This document shows, piece by piece, positions 43,358-53,540 of a stretch of DNA of 64,000 bases (position 1 is its first letter; the number at the start of each line of letters is the position of its first letter). The notes beneath the pieces are model-generated. The model made no database searches, had not been told where the DNA came from, and saw nothing but the letters and a program-made list of their open reading frames with translations. The position numbers and the translations under genes were made by a program. The DNA comes from Winogradskyella arenosi (lineage in GTDB: Bacteria; Bacteroidota; Bacteroidia; Flavobacteriales; Flavobacteriaceae): contig NZ_QPJO01000002.1 in assembly GCF_003337305.1 (NCBI RefSeq), positions 1-64,000 on the forward strand, written 5' to 3'.

Positions 43358-43408
43358 GGTTAAGCCTACAAAATGTATCAAAGGATTCCTTAAAATAAGC
43401 CTATAAAA

Positions 43409-43440
43409 AAACCTTGAATAAAACTATTCAAGGTTTTTTT
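43409..43440. terminator. Bidirectional terminator between the methyltransferase and rho
   Basis: Arms AAACCTTGAATA/TATTCAAGGTTT around loop AAAC, with A and T runs on either side, serving both convergent genes. Confidence 0.85.
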
Positions 43441-43467
43441 ACATTATACAATACGGTTTGGCCGGGT

Positions 43468-45192
43468 TTAGCCGTTCATAGAAATTAAAAATTCCTCGTT
43501 ATTTCTAGTTTGTTTAAAACGATCGTTAATAAACTCCATAGCTTCAACAGGGTTCATGTCGGCTAAGTACTTACGCATTACCCACATTCTTTGAATGGTG
43601 CTATCGTCTAATAAGATATCATCACGTCGTGTACTTGATGACGTTAAATCAATAGCTGGGAAAATACGACGGTTAGAAATCTTACGGTCTAACTGTAATT
43701 CCATATTACCTGTACCTTTAAATTCTTCAAAGATAACTTCATCCATTTTAGATCCTGTCTCCGTTAATGCGGTCGCAATAATGGTTAATGAGCCTCCGTT
43801 TTCAATATTACGGGCCGCACCAAAGAAACGTTTTGGTTTGTGTAAAGCATTGGCATCTACACCACCCGAAAGAATCTTTCCAGAAGCGGGTTGTACGGTG
43901 TTATAAGCTCTTGCTAAACGTGTAATAGAATCTAAAAGAATCACCACATCATGGCCACATTCTACCAAACGTTTTGCTTTTTCTAAAACAATATTTGCAA
44001 TTTTTACATGCTCATGAGCCTCTTTATCAAAGGTAGAGGCGATAACTTCACCACGTACATTACGTTGCATATCCGTTACCTCTTCAGGACGCTCATCAAT
44101 TAATAAAATCATTTGGTAAACTTCAGGATGGTTGGCTGCAATAGCATTGGCCACATCTTTCAGAAGCATGGTTTTTCCTGTTTTTGGTTGTGATACAATC
44201 ATACCACGTTGTCCTTTTCCTATAGGAGAGAACAAATCCATAATTCTCGTAGAAATTGTAGCTTGCTTGTCGGCAAGATTAAATTTTTCTTCTGGGAATA
44301 ATGGAGTTAAGTGTTCAAAAGCTACACGATCTCTTACCACATTAGGGTTTTGGCCGTTAATTTTGCTCACTTTTATTAATGGGAAATATTTTTCACCTTC
44401 TTTAGGTGGTCTTACGTGTCCAAGAACCGTATCTCCAGTTTTTAATCCAAACAATCTAATTTGAGATTGTGAAACATAAATATCATCAGGAGAAGAAAGG
44501 TAGTTGTAATCCGAAGATCTTAAAAATCCATAACCATCTTGCATGATGTCTAAAACACCTTCACTTTCAATGATCGCGTCAAATTCATAATCTGGCTCAC
44601 GGTAGCGGTTTCTGCTATCTTTGTTGCCATTATTTTTAGAATTGCTATTGTGTGTATTACCATCTTTACCACGAGACGATCGGTTATCATTGTTCTGAGA
44701 ACGGCGTTTATCGTCTTTACGTGGATTTGGTTTCTTTTGGTCTTGAGACTTTGGTGCAGGCTTGCTGTCTTTTGTAGAAGCTTCTGTAGTAACGGCTTTA
44801 TCGCTTTGCGTTTTTTGAGCTTGAGGCTTACGCTCTACAGGCTTTCGAGTTCTAGGCTTGCGTTCTTGTGGTTCTGCTTTAGGCTCTTCTTTTTTATCCT
44901 CTAAATCTAAAGATTTCTGTTCGTTAGTGTCTTTTGTGGCTGGTGCGGCTTTAGACTTCTGAGAAATTCGTGTACGTTTTTGAGGAGGTTTTGTTAGAGG
45001 CTCTTCTTTTTTTTCTGGAGCTTCTGTGGCCACCTTTGCTTTTACATCATTAGGGTTGGCCGCTTGGAAATCTAAAATTTGATATACCAAGTCTAATTTT
45101 TTTTGTGTACGGTATTTTGGTACGTTAAGTTTTTTCGCTATCTCCTGTAATTCAGGAAGTTTTTTAGCTTTTAACTGTGAAATTTCAAACAT
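43468..45192 (-). CDS. rho: Transcription termination factor Rho
   Basis: A 574-residue protein. An N-terminal Rho-N helix domain (1-45) is followed by a Lys/Glu/Pro-rich disordered insertion of about 150 residues, typical of Bacteroidota. An RNA-binding cold-shock fold and the hexameric ATPase with [15 protein letters not shown] (P loop) and [17 protein letters not shown] follow. It ends transcription on C-rich RNA. Confidence 0.97.
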   Translation of the reverse strand: MFEISQLKAKKLPELQEIAKKLNVPKYRTQKKLDLVYQILDFQAANPNDVKAKVATEAPEKKEEPLTKPPQKRTRISQKSKAAPATKDTNEQKSLDLEDKKEEPKAEPQERKPRTRKPVERKPQAQKTQSDKAVTTEASTKDSKPAPKSQDQKKPNPRKDDKRRSQNNDNRSSRGKDGNTHNSNSKNNGNKDSRNRYREPDYEFDAIIESEGVLDIMQDGYGFLRSSDYNYLSSPDDIYVSQSQIRLFGLKTGDTVLGHVRPPKEGEKYFPLIKVSKINGQNPNVVRDRVAFEHLTPLFPEEKFNLADKQATISTRIMDLFSPIGKGQRGMIVSQPKTGKTMLLKDVANAIAANHPEVYQMILLIDERPEEVTDMQRNVRGEVIASTFDKEAHEHVKIANIVLEKAKRLVECGHDVVILLDSITRLARAYNTVQPASGKILSGGVDANALHKPKRFFGAARNIENGGSLTIIATALTETGSKMDEVIFEEFKGTGNMELQLDRKISNRRIFPAIDLTSSSTRRDDILLDDSTIQRMWVMRKYLADMNPVEAMEFINDRFKQTRNNEEFLISMNG

Positions 45193-45379
45193 TCGTATGT
45201 TGTATAATGTATTATAATTATGATATTATTAATTCAATATTTTCTAAATGAAATAAAAAGAAAAAAAGTGAGATTAATTTGGAAGATTAGAAAGATGCAC
45301 GTCAGTGTGTTAGTTCTTTCTATTGCAATAATACAATTTTATTTTAAAACAATTTCTATCTTTTTAAAAAATAAACTCC

Positions 45380-45387
45380 TAATTTTG
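45380..45387 (+). promoter_or_regulatory. -7 element for the DUF4293 gene
   Basis: TAATTTTG lies 22 bp before the ATG at 45410. Confidence 0.6.
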
Positions 45388-45409
45388 CATTCGTTTTAGA
45401 GTAAAAGAT

Positions 45410-45820
45410 ATGATTCAACGCATTCAAACCTTATATTTATTTTTAGCCGCTGTAATTTCTTCAGCCTTAATATTCGTGTTTCATTTGTGGACCAATAGCG
45501 AGGGTGAAAAAGTATATGCTTTAGATAATTATTGGACCTTAGGCTTGTTTTTAGCCTCAGCTTTATTATCTTTGATTTCAATATTTAGATTTAAACACAG
45601 GAAGTCTCAATTTGTTTTGGGACGACTGAATATCATATTAAACTTTATTTTACTAGGAGTCTTTGTATATCAGTCTCTAAGCTTATCTGGAGAAATTAAC
45701 GTTTCTGAGAAAGGTATTGGGGTGCTTCTTCCTATTTTTTCTATTGTGTGTTTAGTCTTGGCTAACAAGGCTATTAAAAAGGATGAAGATCTTGTAAAAT
45801 CTGTAGATAGATTACGATGA
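45410..45820 (+). CDS. DUF4293-family membrane protein
   Basis: A 136-residue protein starting MIQRIQTLYLFLA with four membrane helices, the standard DUF4293 form. The family is restricted to Bacteroidota and often lies beside rho, as here. Function unknown. Confidence 0.9.
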   Translation: MIQRIQTLYLFLAAVISSALIFVFHLWTNSEGEKVYALDNYWTLGLFLASALLSLISIFRFKHRKSQFVLGRLNIILNFILLGVFVYQSLSLSGEINVSEKGIGVLLPIFSIVCLVLANKAIKKDEDLVKSVDRLR

Positions 45821-45847
45821 ACCTAAAATCTTAGTAGTATTAGTGTG

Positions 45848-45880
45848 AAAAACCCAAACGCTGCCGTTTGGGTTTTTTTT
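45848..45880. terminator. Rho-independent terminator
   Basis: Stem AAACCCAAACG/CGTTTGGGTTT with loop CTGC and an eight-T tail, behind the DUF4293 gene. Confidence 0.88.
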
Positions 45881-45938
45881 TGTTCTTATTTCTTTCAAGA
45901 TTAGGGACTATAAATAGTAACTATTTTAATACTTCAGA

Positions 45939-46094
45939 ATGAAAAAACAAGTTTTAATACACCTTGGAGGAGCGGTGTTATTAAGTATTTTACTTTATAA
46001 ATTGGCTTCTTTTCCCATTGAGAATGCCATGAGTGTTGGCTTCGGTACTGCCTTTTTAAGTGGTTTATATGCCATAAAAAGGTTTAAAAAATAA
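45939..46094 (+). CDS. Small membrane protein (51 residues)
   Basis: The frame MKKQVLIHLGGAVLLSILLY has two hydrophobic segments (5-22 and 32-45) and a basic tail KRFKK. The leader and composition are gene-like. It stands between a terminator and a convergent phosphoesterase gene. Confidence 0.55.
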   Translation: MKKQVLIHLGGAVLLSILLYKLASFPIENAMSVGFGTAFLSGLYAIKRFKK

Positions 46095-46112
46095 CGGTCT
46101 CTTGCCTAAACA

Positions 46113-46604
46113 TTATGCGTCAAATTCAATCACTTCTAAGTCTTTTATAGTCTTACCTTCAATTTTAAACCTTAACATTGTTCTTACTTTATGAAACCCA
46201 TGTTTGCCAGCAGCACCAGGGTTCATATGAAGAAGATTTAACTTTTTATCAGGCATAACCTTTAAGATGTGAGAATGGCCCACAATAAAAATATCGGGCG
46301 GATTTTGAGCTAAGGCTTTTTTAACGGTGGCGTTATATTTAGGAGGGTAACCCCCAATATGAGTGATCCATATATCCATGCCTTCACACATAAACCTATT
46401 ATGAAGGGGGAATTCCGCGCGTGCTTCCGTACCATCAATATTACCATAAACGGCACGTAAGGGTTTTAAAGCTTTAATTTTATCCGTAACCTCTAAATCC
46501 CCAATATCACCGGCGTGCCAAACTTCATCTGCAGCTTTAACATGTTTTAGTATGGCATCGTCAATATAACTGTGGGTATCGGATAATAAGAGTATTTTTT
46601 TCAT
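46113..46604 (-). CDS. YfcE-type metallophosphoesterase
   Basis: A 163-residue protein with LLSDTHSY (D-x-H), HAGDIGD, YGNIDG and VGHSH, the full metal-binding set of the calcineurin-like YfcE/MJ0936 phosphodiesterases. Substrate unknown. Confidence 0.9.
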   Translation of the reverse strand: MKKILLLSDTHSYIDDAILKHVKAADEVWHAGDIGDLEVTDKIKALKPLRAVYGNIDGTEARAEFPLHNRFMCEGMDIWITHIGGYPPKYNATVKKALAQNPPDIFIVGHSHILKVMPDKKLNLLHMNPGAAGKHGFHKVRTMLRFKIEGKTIKDLEVIEFDA

Positions 46605-46719
46605 GTTGAAAATCTAAGCTGAGAATTAATTAAGTAGTGCGGTTTTGTGCGTATAATGTCCTGAAAATTGCCAAAAGGGATAACTTTGTATTTTAAGTTT
46701 TCATTAGCAACTAAAACAG

Positions 46720-46727
46720 TAACTTTG
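46720..46727 (+). promoter_or_regulatory. -7 element for truA
   Basis: TAACTTTG; a second TAACTTTG at 46681-46688 could be an alternative promoter. Confidence 0.6.
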
Positions 46728-46752
46728 CACTTCAACAAAAGTAAGATTTCTA

Positions 46753-47502
46753 TTGCGATTTTTCATTGAACTTTCATATAATGGTAGGGCTTATCATGGG
46801 TGGCAGAATCAGCCTAATGCTATTTCTGTACAAGAGGTTTTAGAAAAGGCTTTATCCACTATTTTGAAAACTAAAATAGCAATCATGGGGGCGGGGAGAA
46901 CCGATGCCGGAGTACATGCTTCACAAATGTTTGCCCATTTTGATTACGAGGCGCATTTTGAATCTAAGGATTTGGTCTATAAGTTAAATTCTTTCTTACC
47001 TAGGGATATTGCTGTAGCTTCCATTTTTGAAGTTAAGCCCGAAATGCACGCTAGGTTCTATGCGACTAGCCGAACGTATCACTATAAAATTTCAACAACA
47101 AAGAATGTGTTCGATTACGATTATTCGTATTTGGTTCACCAACCTTTAGATGTTGAAGCGATGAATGCCGCTTGTAAAATATTATTTGAGTATAAGGATT
47201 TTCAATGTTTTTCTAAAACAAAAACAGATGTAAAAACGTATCATTGTGATATTAAAGAGGCGTTTTGGACGCAGCACAACGGGCAATTGCTGTTCACCAT
47301 AACGGCAGATCGCTTTTTAAGAAATATGGTTAGAGCTATTGTAGGGACGATGGTAAATATTGGCTTAGGAAAATTAAACCTTGAAGATTTACATCGTATT
47401 ATTGCCTCTAAAAATAGAAGTGAAGCTGGATTTTCGGTACCGGCACAGGGCCTATATTTGGTGAAAATTGTGTATCCCGAAACGATTAAAATAGATAAAT
47501 AA
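46753..47502 (+). CDS. truA: tRNA pseudouridine synthase A
   Basis: A 249-residue protein. RFFIELSYNGRAYHGWQNQ, the catalytic GAGRTDAGVHA (Asp about 52) and the C-terminal RNMVRAIVGT place it as TruA, which modifies positions 38-40 of tRNA. The start is TTG at 46753; no ATG is available in frame. Confidence 0.95.
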   Translation: MRFFIELSYNGRAYHGWQNQPNAISVQEVLEKALSTILKTKIAIMGAGRTDAGVHASQMFAHFDYEAHFESKDLVYKLNSFLPRDIAVASIFEVKPEMHARFYATSRTYHYKISTTKNVFDYDYSYLVHQPLDVEAMNAACKILFEYKDFQCFSKTKTDVKTYHCDIKEAFWTQHNGQLLFTITADRFLRNMVRAIVGTMVNIGLGKLNLEDLHRIIASKNRSEAGFSVPAQGLYLVKIVYPETIKIDK

Positions 47503-47561
47503 AGACATTATATTTTCCGAAAATAGCAAGGGGAATACATAGCATTAAGTTCCGCATAAAA

Positions 47562-49331
47562 ATGGCAGAAAAAGAAAAAAAAATTTTTGATACCTCATTG
47601 TTTGCAAGATTACTACAGTACATTAAGCCTTACCGTTCTGTATTTGTAATTTCTTTATTTTGCGTTGTGGGCTTGGCTTTATTTGGAGCTTTACGTCCAT
47701 ATATTCTTAAAGAAGCCATTGATGTTAAGATTGCGAATAAAGCCTATGACGGTTTTATGGTTTATATGGGCATTATGTTAGGCTTGCTCATTTTAGAAGT
47801 GGTCTCGCAACTCTTATTTATCTATTATGCCAGTTGGTTAGGCCAGTCTGTGGTAAAAGATATTCGCGTGAAATTATTTAGGCATATGCTTAAATTTAAA
47901 ATGACCTATTTTGATAAGTCTTCCGTGGGGGTGTTAATAACAAGAGCTGTTACAGATATGGAGCGTATTGCCGATATCTTTGGGGAAGGGCTTTTTATGA
48001 TTTTTAGCGATATTTTAAAGATGCTTGTGGTGGCAGGCTTCATGGCTTTTATAAATTTAAAGTTGAGTCTTATCGTTTTTGTCACTATGCCTATCGTATT
48101 GGTTGCGACTAAAATTTTTCAGAAGTATATGAAAATTGCTTTTGAAGATGTGCGTACTGAGGTTTCTAACTTAAATTCCTTTGTGCAAGAACGTGTAACA
48201 GGCATGAAAATCCTGCAATTATTTACGCGTGAAGATACCGAGTATAAACGCTTTAAAGCTATTAACGAGCGTCATAAAAAAGGCTGGTTAAAAACAGTAT
48301 GGTATAACTCTATCTTTTTTCCAATAGCAGAATTTTTAGCGTCTTTAACAATGGCCATGGTCATTTTGGTTGGTGGTTTTGATGCCATTTCAGCGCTGCC
48401 AGAAACCAGCTTAGGAGATTTAATCTCGTTTACGATGTTTATTCCTATGTTGTTTAGACCTTTAAACCAAATTGCAAATAAATTTAATACCCTTCAAATG
48501 GGGATGGTGGCTGCAGATCGTGTTTTTAAAGTATTAGATACAACTTCTAATATTGATGATTCAGGAACTATTGAAGCTACACATTTTAACGGAACGATTT
48601 CTTTTAATGATGTGCGTTTTGCTTATGTAAAAGATGAAGAAGTACTTAAAGGGATTTCTTTTGAAGTTAATGCCGGAGAAACTGTCGCTATTGTTGGTGC
48701 TACAGGGGCCGGAAAATCTACCATTATCAATTTGCTGAATCGTTTTTATGATATCAATTCTGGGACCATTAAAATTGATGATACCGATATTAAAGCGATG
48801 ACCTTAACGTCATTACGAAGTCAGATTGCCGTGGTCTTGCAAGATGTGTTCTTATTTGCCGATACGATACTAAATAATATCACCTTAAATAACGAAAGTA
48901 TTACCGAGGAAGATGTAGTGAATGCGGCTAAAGCCATAGGAATTCATGATTTTATTGCCAGTTTACCCAAGGGATATCATTATAATGTAAAAGAACGTGG
49001 GGTTATGTTATCTTCTGGGCAACGCCAATTAATTTCATTTTTAAGAGCCTACGTGACCAATCCAAGTATTTTAATTTTAGATGAAGCCACCTCTTCTGTA
49101 GATTCTTATTCTGAACAGTTAATACAAGACGCGACGGATAAAATTACCGAAGGTAGAACCTCTATTGTTATTGCGCATCGTTTGGCTACAATACAGCAAG
49201 CTGATAAAATTATTGTTATGGATGCTGGTGAAATTGTGGAGATTGGGACGCACAAATCCTTATTAGAGAAAGAGCAAGGCTACTATAAAAATCTATATGA
49301 AGTACAGTTTTTAAAAGCTGAAGCCGTTTAA
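47562..49331 (+). CDS. ABC exporter, MsbA/BmrA type
   Basis: A 589-residue half-transporter: six membrane helices in the first 330 residues and an ATPase with Walker A GATGAGKST, Q-loop VVLQDVFLF, signature LSSGQRQL and Walker B SILILDEATSS. Homologous proteins move lipids or drugs. It lies 59 bp after truA and may be co-transcribed. Confidence 0.92.
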   Translation: MAEKEKKIFDTSLFARLLQYIKPYRSVFVISLFCVVGLALFGALRPYILKEAIDVKIANKAYDGFMVYMGIMLGLLILEVVSQLLFIYYASWLGQSVVKDIRVKLFRHMLKFKMTYFDKSSVGVLITRAVTDMERIADIFGEGLFMIFSDILKMLVVAGFMAFINLKLSLIVFVTMPIVLVATKIFQKYMKIAFEDVRTEVSNLNSFVQERVTGMKILQLFTREDTEYKRFKAINERHKKGWLKTVWYNSIFFPIAEFLASLTMAMVILVGGFDAISALPETSLGDLISFTMFIPMLFRPLNQIANKFNTLQMGMVAADRVFKVLDTTSNIDDSGTIEATHFNGTISFNDVRFAYVKDEEVLKGISFEVNAGETVAIVGATGAGKSTIINLLNRFYDINSGTIKIDDTDIKAMTLTSLRSQIAVVLQDVFLFADTILNNITLNNESITEEDVVNAAKAIGIHDFIASLPKGYHYNVKERGVMLSSGQRQLISFLRAYVTNPSILILDEATSSVDSYSEQLIQDATDKITEGRTSIVIAHRLATIQQADKIIVMDAGEIVEIGTHKSLLEKEQGYYKNLYEVQFLKAEAV

Positions 49332-49430
49332 ATTTTATTTCAAGAAAAATTTATAGCACTTCAACATAACGACACTTAGAGTATGAGTCTCGTCATAACG
49401 GAATATTTTCGGTGTACTTGCGTAATCCGT

Positions 49431-50216
49431 TTAAGCCATTAACTTAATTACAGCTACAGCAAGGGCTACAACCATTACAAGTGCCAATAGGCTAATTGTA
49501 AAGAGGGTCATAACAAGCATAAACCGTGCAAAAGTTTCCCAAAAAGTAGATTTGAAAAGTCGTTTTAAAATGTAAAATAGATAAACGTAAAAAGGAATGG
49601 ATAAGCAGCTTGTAACGATAATGTAATCAACTCCAAAGAGCATTAAAATTATTCCGGTAAGGGCTGTGATAATGATGGTTTGGGCCGAGTAGTATAAGCT
49701 GATCACCATATGCTCTGTAAAATTATAATGGCGCTCATTAATAATATAGTAAGTGAGCCAAGTCCCTAAAGCATAAAAAGGAACTGTAATAATATAAAAC
49801 AGACCTTGGTATTTTGTGTAGTAATCTGGTGTAAACAGGTTTTGGTTATTCTTAAAATCAGCTGCCGTTAGCGACCATTCATTGGCTAAATCTGTACTAA
49901 ATCCTAAGGAGTCTTTAAAGAAAGTATTCATTAAAAAAACTTGAATTCCAGCAAGGGTTAAGGCTACGGTAAAATATTGAAGAACATCAATATATTTCTT
50001 TCGGGTACCATTAATATAGCCTAAAATAACATCTTCAGGCTGTCTGAATAAGTTTACAAAGGTGAGTAGTAGCCTATTATCAATAGAAAGATATTGGGCA
50101 TTAACTTGTTGAACAAGCGCCTTCGGTTGTAAGCGGTTATAAATAACTTTTGCGCCACATTCCCCACAATATTTTTGGGCAACTCGGAGTTCGGATTGGC
50201 AGTTTTTACACTTCAC
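49431..50216 (-). CDS. DUF3667-family membrane protein with zinc ribbon
   Basis: A 261-residue protein. An N-terminal CxxC...CxxC ribbon (KCKNCQSELRVAQKYCGECG) precedes the DUF3667 stretch DNRLLLTFVNLFRQPEDV and five membrane helices. The start is GTG, whose G is the last base of the cdaA stop, so the two genes are coupled by a one-base overlap. Function unknown. Confidence 0.85.
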   Translation of the reverse strand: MKCKNCQSELRVAQKYCGECGAKVIYNRLQPKALVQQVNAQYLSIDNRLLLTFVNLFRQPEDVILGYINGTRKKYIDVLQYFTVALTLAGIQVFLMNTFFKDSLGFSTDLANEWSLTAADFKNNQNLFTPDYYTKYQGLFYIITVPFYALGTWLTYYIINERHYNFTEHMVISLYYSAQTIIITALTGIILMLFGVDYIIVTSCLSIPFYVYLFYILKRLFKSTFWETFARFMLVMTLFTISLLALVMVVALAVAVIKLMA

Positions 50217-50998
50217 TAGCCTAAATCATTTTTAATTTTTTCTCTAAGCTCATCGGTGTTTTTAAACATCTCAAACTCTCCATTTTTTATATAAGAAATT
50301 TGTCCGGTTTCTTCACTAACACAAAGAGCAACCGCATCTGTTTTTTCGGTGATACCAATCGCTGCTCTATGACGTAATCCAAAACGTTCCGGAATATTTT
50401 TTTCGTTATTAACAGGAAGAATAACACGGGTGGCTTTCACTACATTGTTATCAATAATAATAGCCCCATCATGCAAGGGACTATTTTTAAAAAAGATACT
50501 TTCAATAATAGGTTGCGAGACTAAAATGTTCATTTCGTCTCCGGTATTGGTTAAAAAATCTAAATTATTATTGCGTTCTAAAACAATTAATGCACCGGTG
50601 TTAGAAGCGCCCATTTTGGTACAGGCGTTAATAATGGCATCAATGTCGGTTGATGTAGAATCGTCGTTTTTAAGAAATTTAAAGTTTTTAAATAAATTGC
50701 GTTTTCCACCTAAATTTGTAGAGCCTACCATTAAAAGAAATTTTCTTATTTCTGGTTGAAACACCACGATAAGGGCAATAATCCCCACTTTCATAAAACC
50801 ATCAAATATGCTGTAAAGCATGTACATATTTAGATAGTCGGTTAAACGCCAAGCTAAATAAATAACAAGAATTCCTATAAAAATATTAATAGCAACCGTG
50901 CCTTTTACTAGTTTGTAGATGTAGTAAAGTAATATGGCCACAAGGAAGACATCTACAAAGTCAATAAATCTAAAATCCCAAAGTTGTAAGTTTTCCAA
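50216..50998 (-). CDS. cdaA: Diadenylate cyclase CdaA
   Basis: A 260-residue protein with three membrane helices at the N-terminus (about 15-35, 38-55 and 62-80) and the DisA_N cyclase domain with PLHDGAIIIDNN (DGA motif) and GLRHRAAIG (RHR motif). It makes cyclic di-AMP from two ATP at the membrane. Confidence 0.95.
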   Translation of the reverse strand: MENLQLWDFRFIDFVDVFLVAILLYYIYKLVKGTVAINIFIGILVIYLAWRLTDYLNMYMLYSIFDGFMKVGIIALIVVFQPEIRKFLLMVGSTNLGGKRNLFKNFKFLKNDDSTSTDIDAIINACTKMGASNTGALIVLERNNNLDFLTNTGDEMNILVSQPIIESIFFKNSPLHDGAIIIDNNVVKATRVILPVNNEKNIPERFGLRHRAAIGITEKTDAVALCVSEETGQISYIKNGEFEMFKNTDELREKIKNDLG

Positions 50999-51199
50999 AA
51001 GTGTCGTCTTTTTGCTAATTTAACAATTTATGTTTAGTCACGAAGAAAAATCTTGGATTGTTATAGGCATTCAGAGTGATTATAAAAAACAGATATCTTC
51101 AAAATCTTTTGAGGATGATACTTGTTAAACTGAATTTTCTTGTATTGTTCTTTGTGTGGATTTTAAGGCTAACCTAACAAATAGGGTGAACGGTTTTAT

Positions 51200-51892
51200 T
51201 TAATACACGTATTCGGTAGAACTTATATTAAATTGATTTAATTCAATGCCTCGAAATTGAGATTTAACGGAAATATAATCCTGAAAACTTAGATTTTTAT
51301 CAAAATAGAGCTGTATTGAAAATTCAGTGACTCTTTTCTCTTCAGAATAAGAATGTGTTCCATTGATCATTTCAGTTACTTCGTCTACAATTTTAAATTT
51401 ATTAGAGTTATTAATTTGTATGGGAAGTTGCAGATGGTAATTAGATACGATGCTGTCCTGATTTGTTTCTTGTGGTATAAGGGCTATAGTTGTAGATGGA
51501 TCAGTGGCTTCTGTAAATTCATAATACACATCCGTAAACTCCAAAAAACTTAAATTCCCAATACTTGTATCGTTACAGGTAAAATAGTTTTTAGCAGCTT
51601 CGTTTTTATGCATTTTAGCATTACGCTTTTTATTTTGCATTAATACAATCTTGGGGATGGCTTGGTTTAGTGTTAAGCGCTTATCAACATTAATTAACCA
51701 ATTGGTTGTGCTAATTAGATTCTTACGATTTAAAAGCGTGGAATCGGGTAGGGTTTTGTCATAAAAAATATAAGCAGGGGAAACGTCTAGAACTTCGGTG
51801 ACCTCGGCGTTTTCAATTTCAGGTAATAGTAAAGTACGTTCGTTATTACAGCTAAAGCAGCATAATAAAACAAGAATTATAAGAGGGCGCAT
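51200..51892 (-). CDS. Lipoprotein of unknown function
   Basis: The start at 51892 gives the lipoprotein signal MRPLIILVLLCCFSC; the longer frame from 51952 overlaps folP. 230 residues. A short acidic stretch after the lipobox leads into a mostly beta domain with no known motif. It lies 4 bp after the folP stop, so the two genes probably share an mRNA. Confidence 0.65.
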   Translation of the reverse strand: MRPLIILVLLCCFSCNNERTLLLPEIENAEVTEVLDVSPAYIFYDKTLPDSTLLNRKNLISTTNWLINVDKRLTLNQAIPKIVLMQNKKRNAKMHKNEAAKNYFTCNDTSIGNLSFLEFTDVYYEFTEATDPSTTIALIPQETNQDSIVSNYHLQLPIQINNSNKFKIVDEVTEMINGTHSYSEEKRVTEFSIQLYFDKNLSFQDYISVKSQFRGIELNQFNISSTEYVY

Positions 51893-51896
51893 AGCG

Positions 51897-52724
51897 TTAT
51901 TGAGATATAAGATTATGATATAAAGTAATACATTCCATCGCTTCTTTGACATCGTGTGCGCGTAAAATTTTAGCGCCTTTTTGCAAAGCGACCATATGTA
52001 AAGCCGTAGTGCCGTTTAAGGCTGTATGAGGAGTGTTGTTTAACGTTTTGTAAATCATTGATTTTCTAGAAAGGCCTGCTAAAAGGGGTAAATCGGTGAG
52101 TTGAAGCAATTCTAATGTATTGAGCAATTCAAAATTTTGTGCTCTTGTTTTTGCGAAACCAAAGCCTGGATCAATAATAAGATCTACGATGTTTTCCTGG
52201 CGTGCGGCAGCGATGCGTTCGGCAAAATAGCTCAATAGATCCTTGACTAAATCCCTATATTCCGTTTGTTGTTGCATGGTTTTAGGATCTCCTTTCATAT
52301 GCATCATTACATAAGGCACGCCTAAGGCGCCTACAGTAGCCAGCATGGTGTTATCTAGTTTTCCAGCTGAAATATCATTGACTAAAGCCGCGCCAACACT
52401 AATACTCTCTTTAGCAACCGTACTTCTAAACGTGTCAATAGAGATTAAGGTTTCAGGGAAATGGTCCAAAATCAATTGAATGACTGGGATTACACGAGCT
52501 AATTCTTCGGCTTCAGAAACAGAATCTGCATTAGGCCTCGAGCTATAACCACCGAGATCAATAAAAGTGGCACCAGCATTTAGCATCTGTTCAACCTGCG
52601 CTAATAGCTGATCGGGAGCTTTGTATTTTCCACCATCAAAAAAAGAATCCGGGGTGACGTTAAGAATCCCCATCACTTTTGGTGTTGTTAAATCTATGAG
52701 TTGACCTTTACAATTTATTGTCAT
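51897..52724 (-). CDS. folP: Dihydropteroate synthase
   Basis: A 275-residue protein with VMGILNVTPDSFFDGG, FIDLGGYSSRP, VNDISAG and DPGFGFAKT, the pterin and pABA site residues of DHPS. Folate pathway enzyme. Confidence 0.96.
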   Translation of the reverse strand: MTINCKGQLIDLTTPKVMGILNVTPDSFFDGGKYKAPDQLLAQVEQMLNAGATFIDLGGYSSRPNADSVSEAEELARVIPVIQLILDHFPETLISIDTFRSTVAKESISVGAALVNDISAGKLDNTMLATVGALGVPYVMMHMKGDPKTMQQQTEYRDLVKDLLSYFAERIAAARQENIVDLIIDPGFGFAKTRAQNFELLNTLELLQLTDLPLLAGLSRKSMIYKTLNNTPHTALNGTTALHMVALQKGAKILRAHDVKEAMECITLYHNLISQ

Positions 52725-52909
52725 ATGGTTAAAAAATGCTAAGTTTAAAATCTAGAGATTAAAGGTGTTTTTGCTGGCGTTGTTTTGTAATCTGATGACA
52801 ATGAGAAATCCCGTCTGAAGGCGGAATTCCTTTACGAGAAACAAAATAAGAGCAAACCTTGAACTTCTAATTTATTTGTCCGAAATTTACGGAAATTTTA
52901 ATGTAATAA

Positions 52910-53452
52910 ATGCAAGATACTTCAAAACAATACGATGCCGTTATCGCTAAGTGCCGCGCCCTTTTTGTCAATAAAATGTCCGATTACGGAAGTGCATGGC
53001 GCATTCTAAGGTTACCGTCGTTAACCGATCAAATTTTTATTAAAGCGCAACGTATACGAGGCTTACAAGAAAATGACGTAAGAAAAGTAGATGAAGGTGA
53101 GGTGAGTGAATTTATTGGGATTATTAATTACTGCCTTATGGCCCTTATTCAATTGGAAAAAGGTGTTGTAGAACAGCCCGATTTAAATACCGAAGAAGCT
53201 ACTGAGCTTTACGATGAGAAAATAGCACTAACAAAGCAATTAATGCTCGATAAAAATCACGATTATGGTGAGGCATGGAGAGATATGCGTATTAGCTCTT
53301 TAACCGATTTAATTTTGCAAAAACTTTTACGGGTTAAGCAAATAGAGGATAATGCCGGGAAAACCCTAGTAAGTGAAGGTATTGATGCAAATTATCAAGA
53401 CATGATTAACTACTCTATTTTTGCTTTAATTCATTTGAATGAAGCCAATTAA
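52910..53452 (+). CDS. DUF1599-family protein (nucleotide-modification domain)
   Basis: A 180-residue protein with two copies of a MSDYGSAWRILRLPSLTD-type unit, one at about 25-45 and one at about 110-130 (KNHDYGEAWRDMRISSLTDL). This internal duplication is the DUF1599 hallmark. The family is proposed to act on modified nucleotides; no activity is established. Confidence 0.88.
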   Translation: MQDTSKQYDAVIAKCRALFVNKMSDYGSAWRILRLPSLTDQIFIKAQRIRGLQENDVRKVDEGEVSEFIGIINYCLMALIQLEKGVVEQPDLNTEEATELYDEKIALTKQLMLDKNHDYGEAWRDMRISSLTDLILQKLLRVKQIEDNAGKTLVSEGIDANYQDMINYSIFALIHLNEAN

Positions 53453-53540
53453 TAGCTTAATTTTTCTGAAATAGAGTCCTGTACAACACTAATATTATTA
53501 AAAAGAAATTCTTGAATTGTCAAGAATAACACATCACACT

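Noticed and set aside
44650..44904. 84-codon plus-strand frame rich in Leu, Phe and Arg
   Set aside because: It is the antisense of the low-complexity insertion of rho.
53517..53540. TTG start of the DoxX-family gene
   Set aside because: The ATG at 53541 gives a normal membrane-protein N-terminus; the upstream codons do not.
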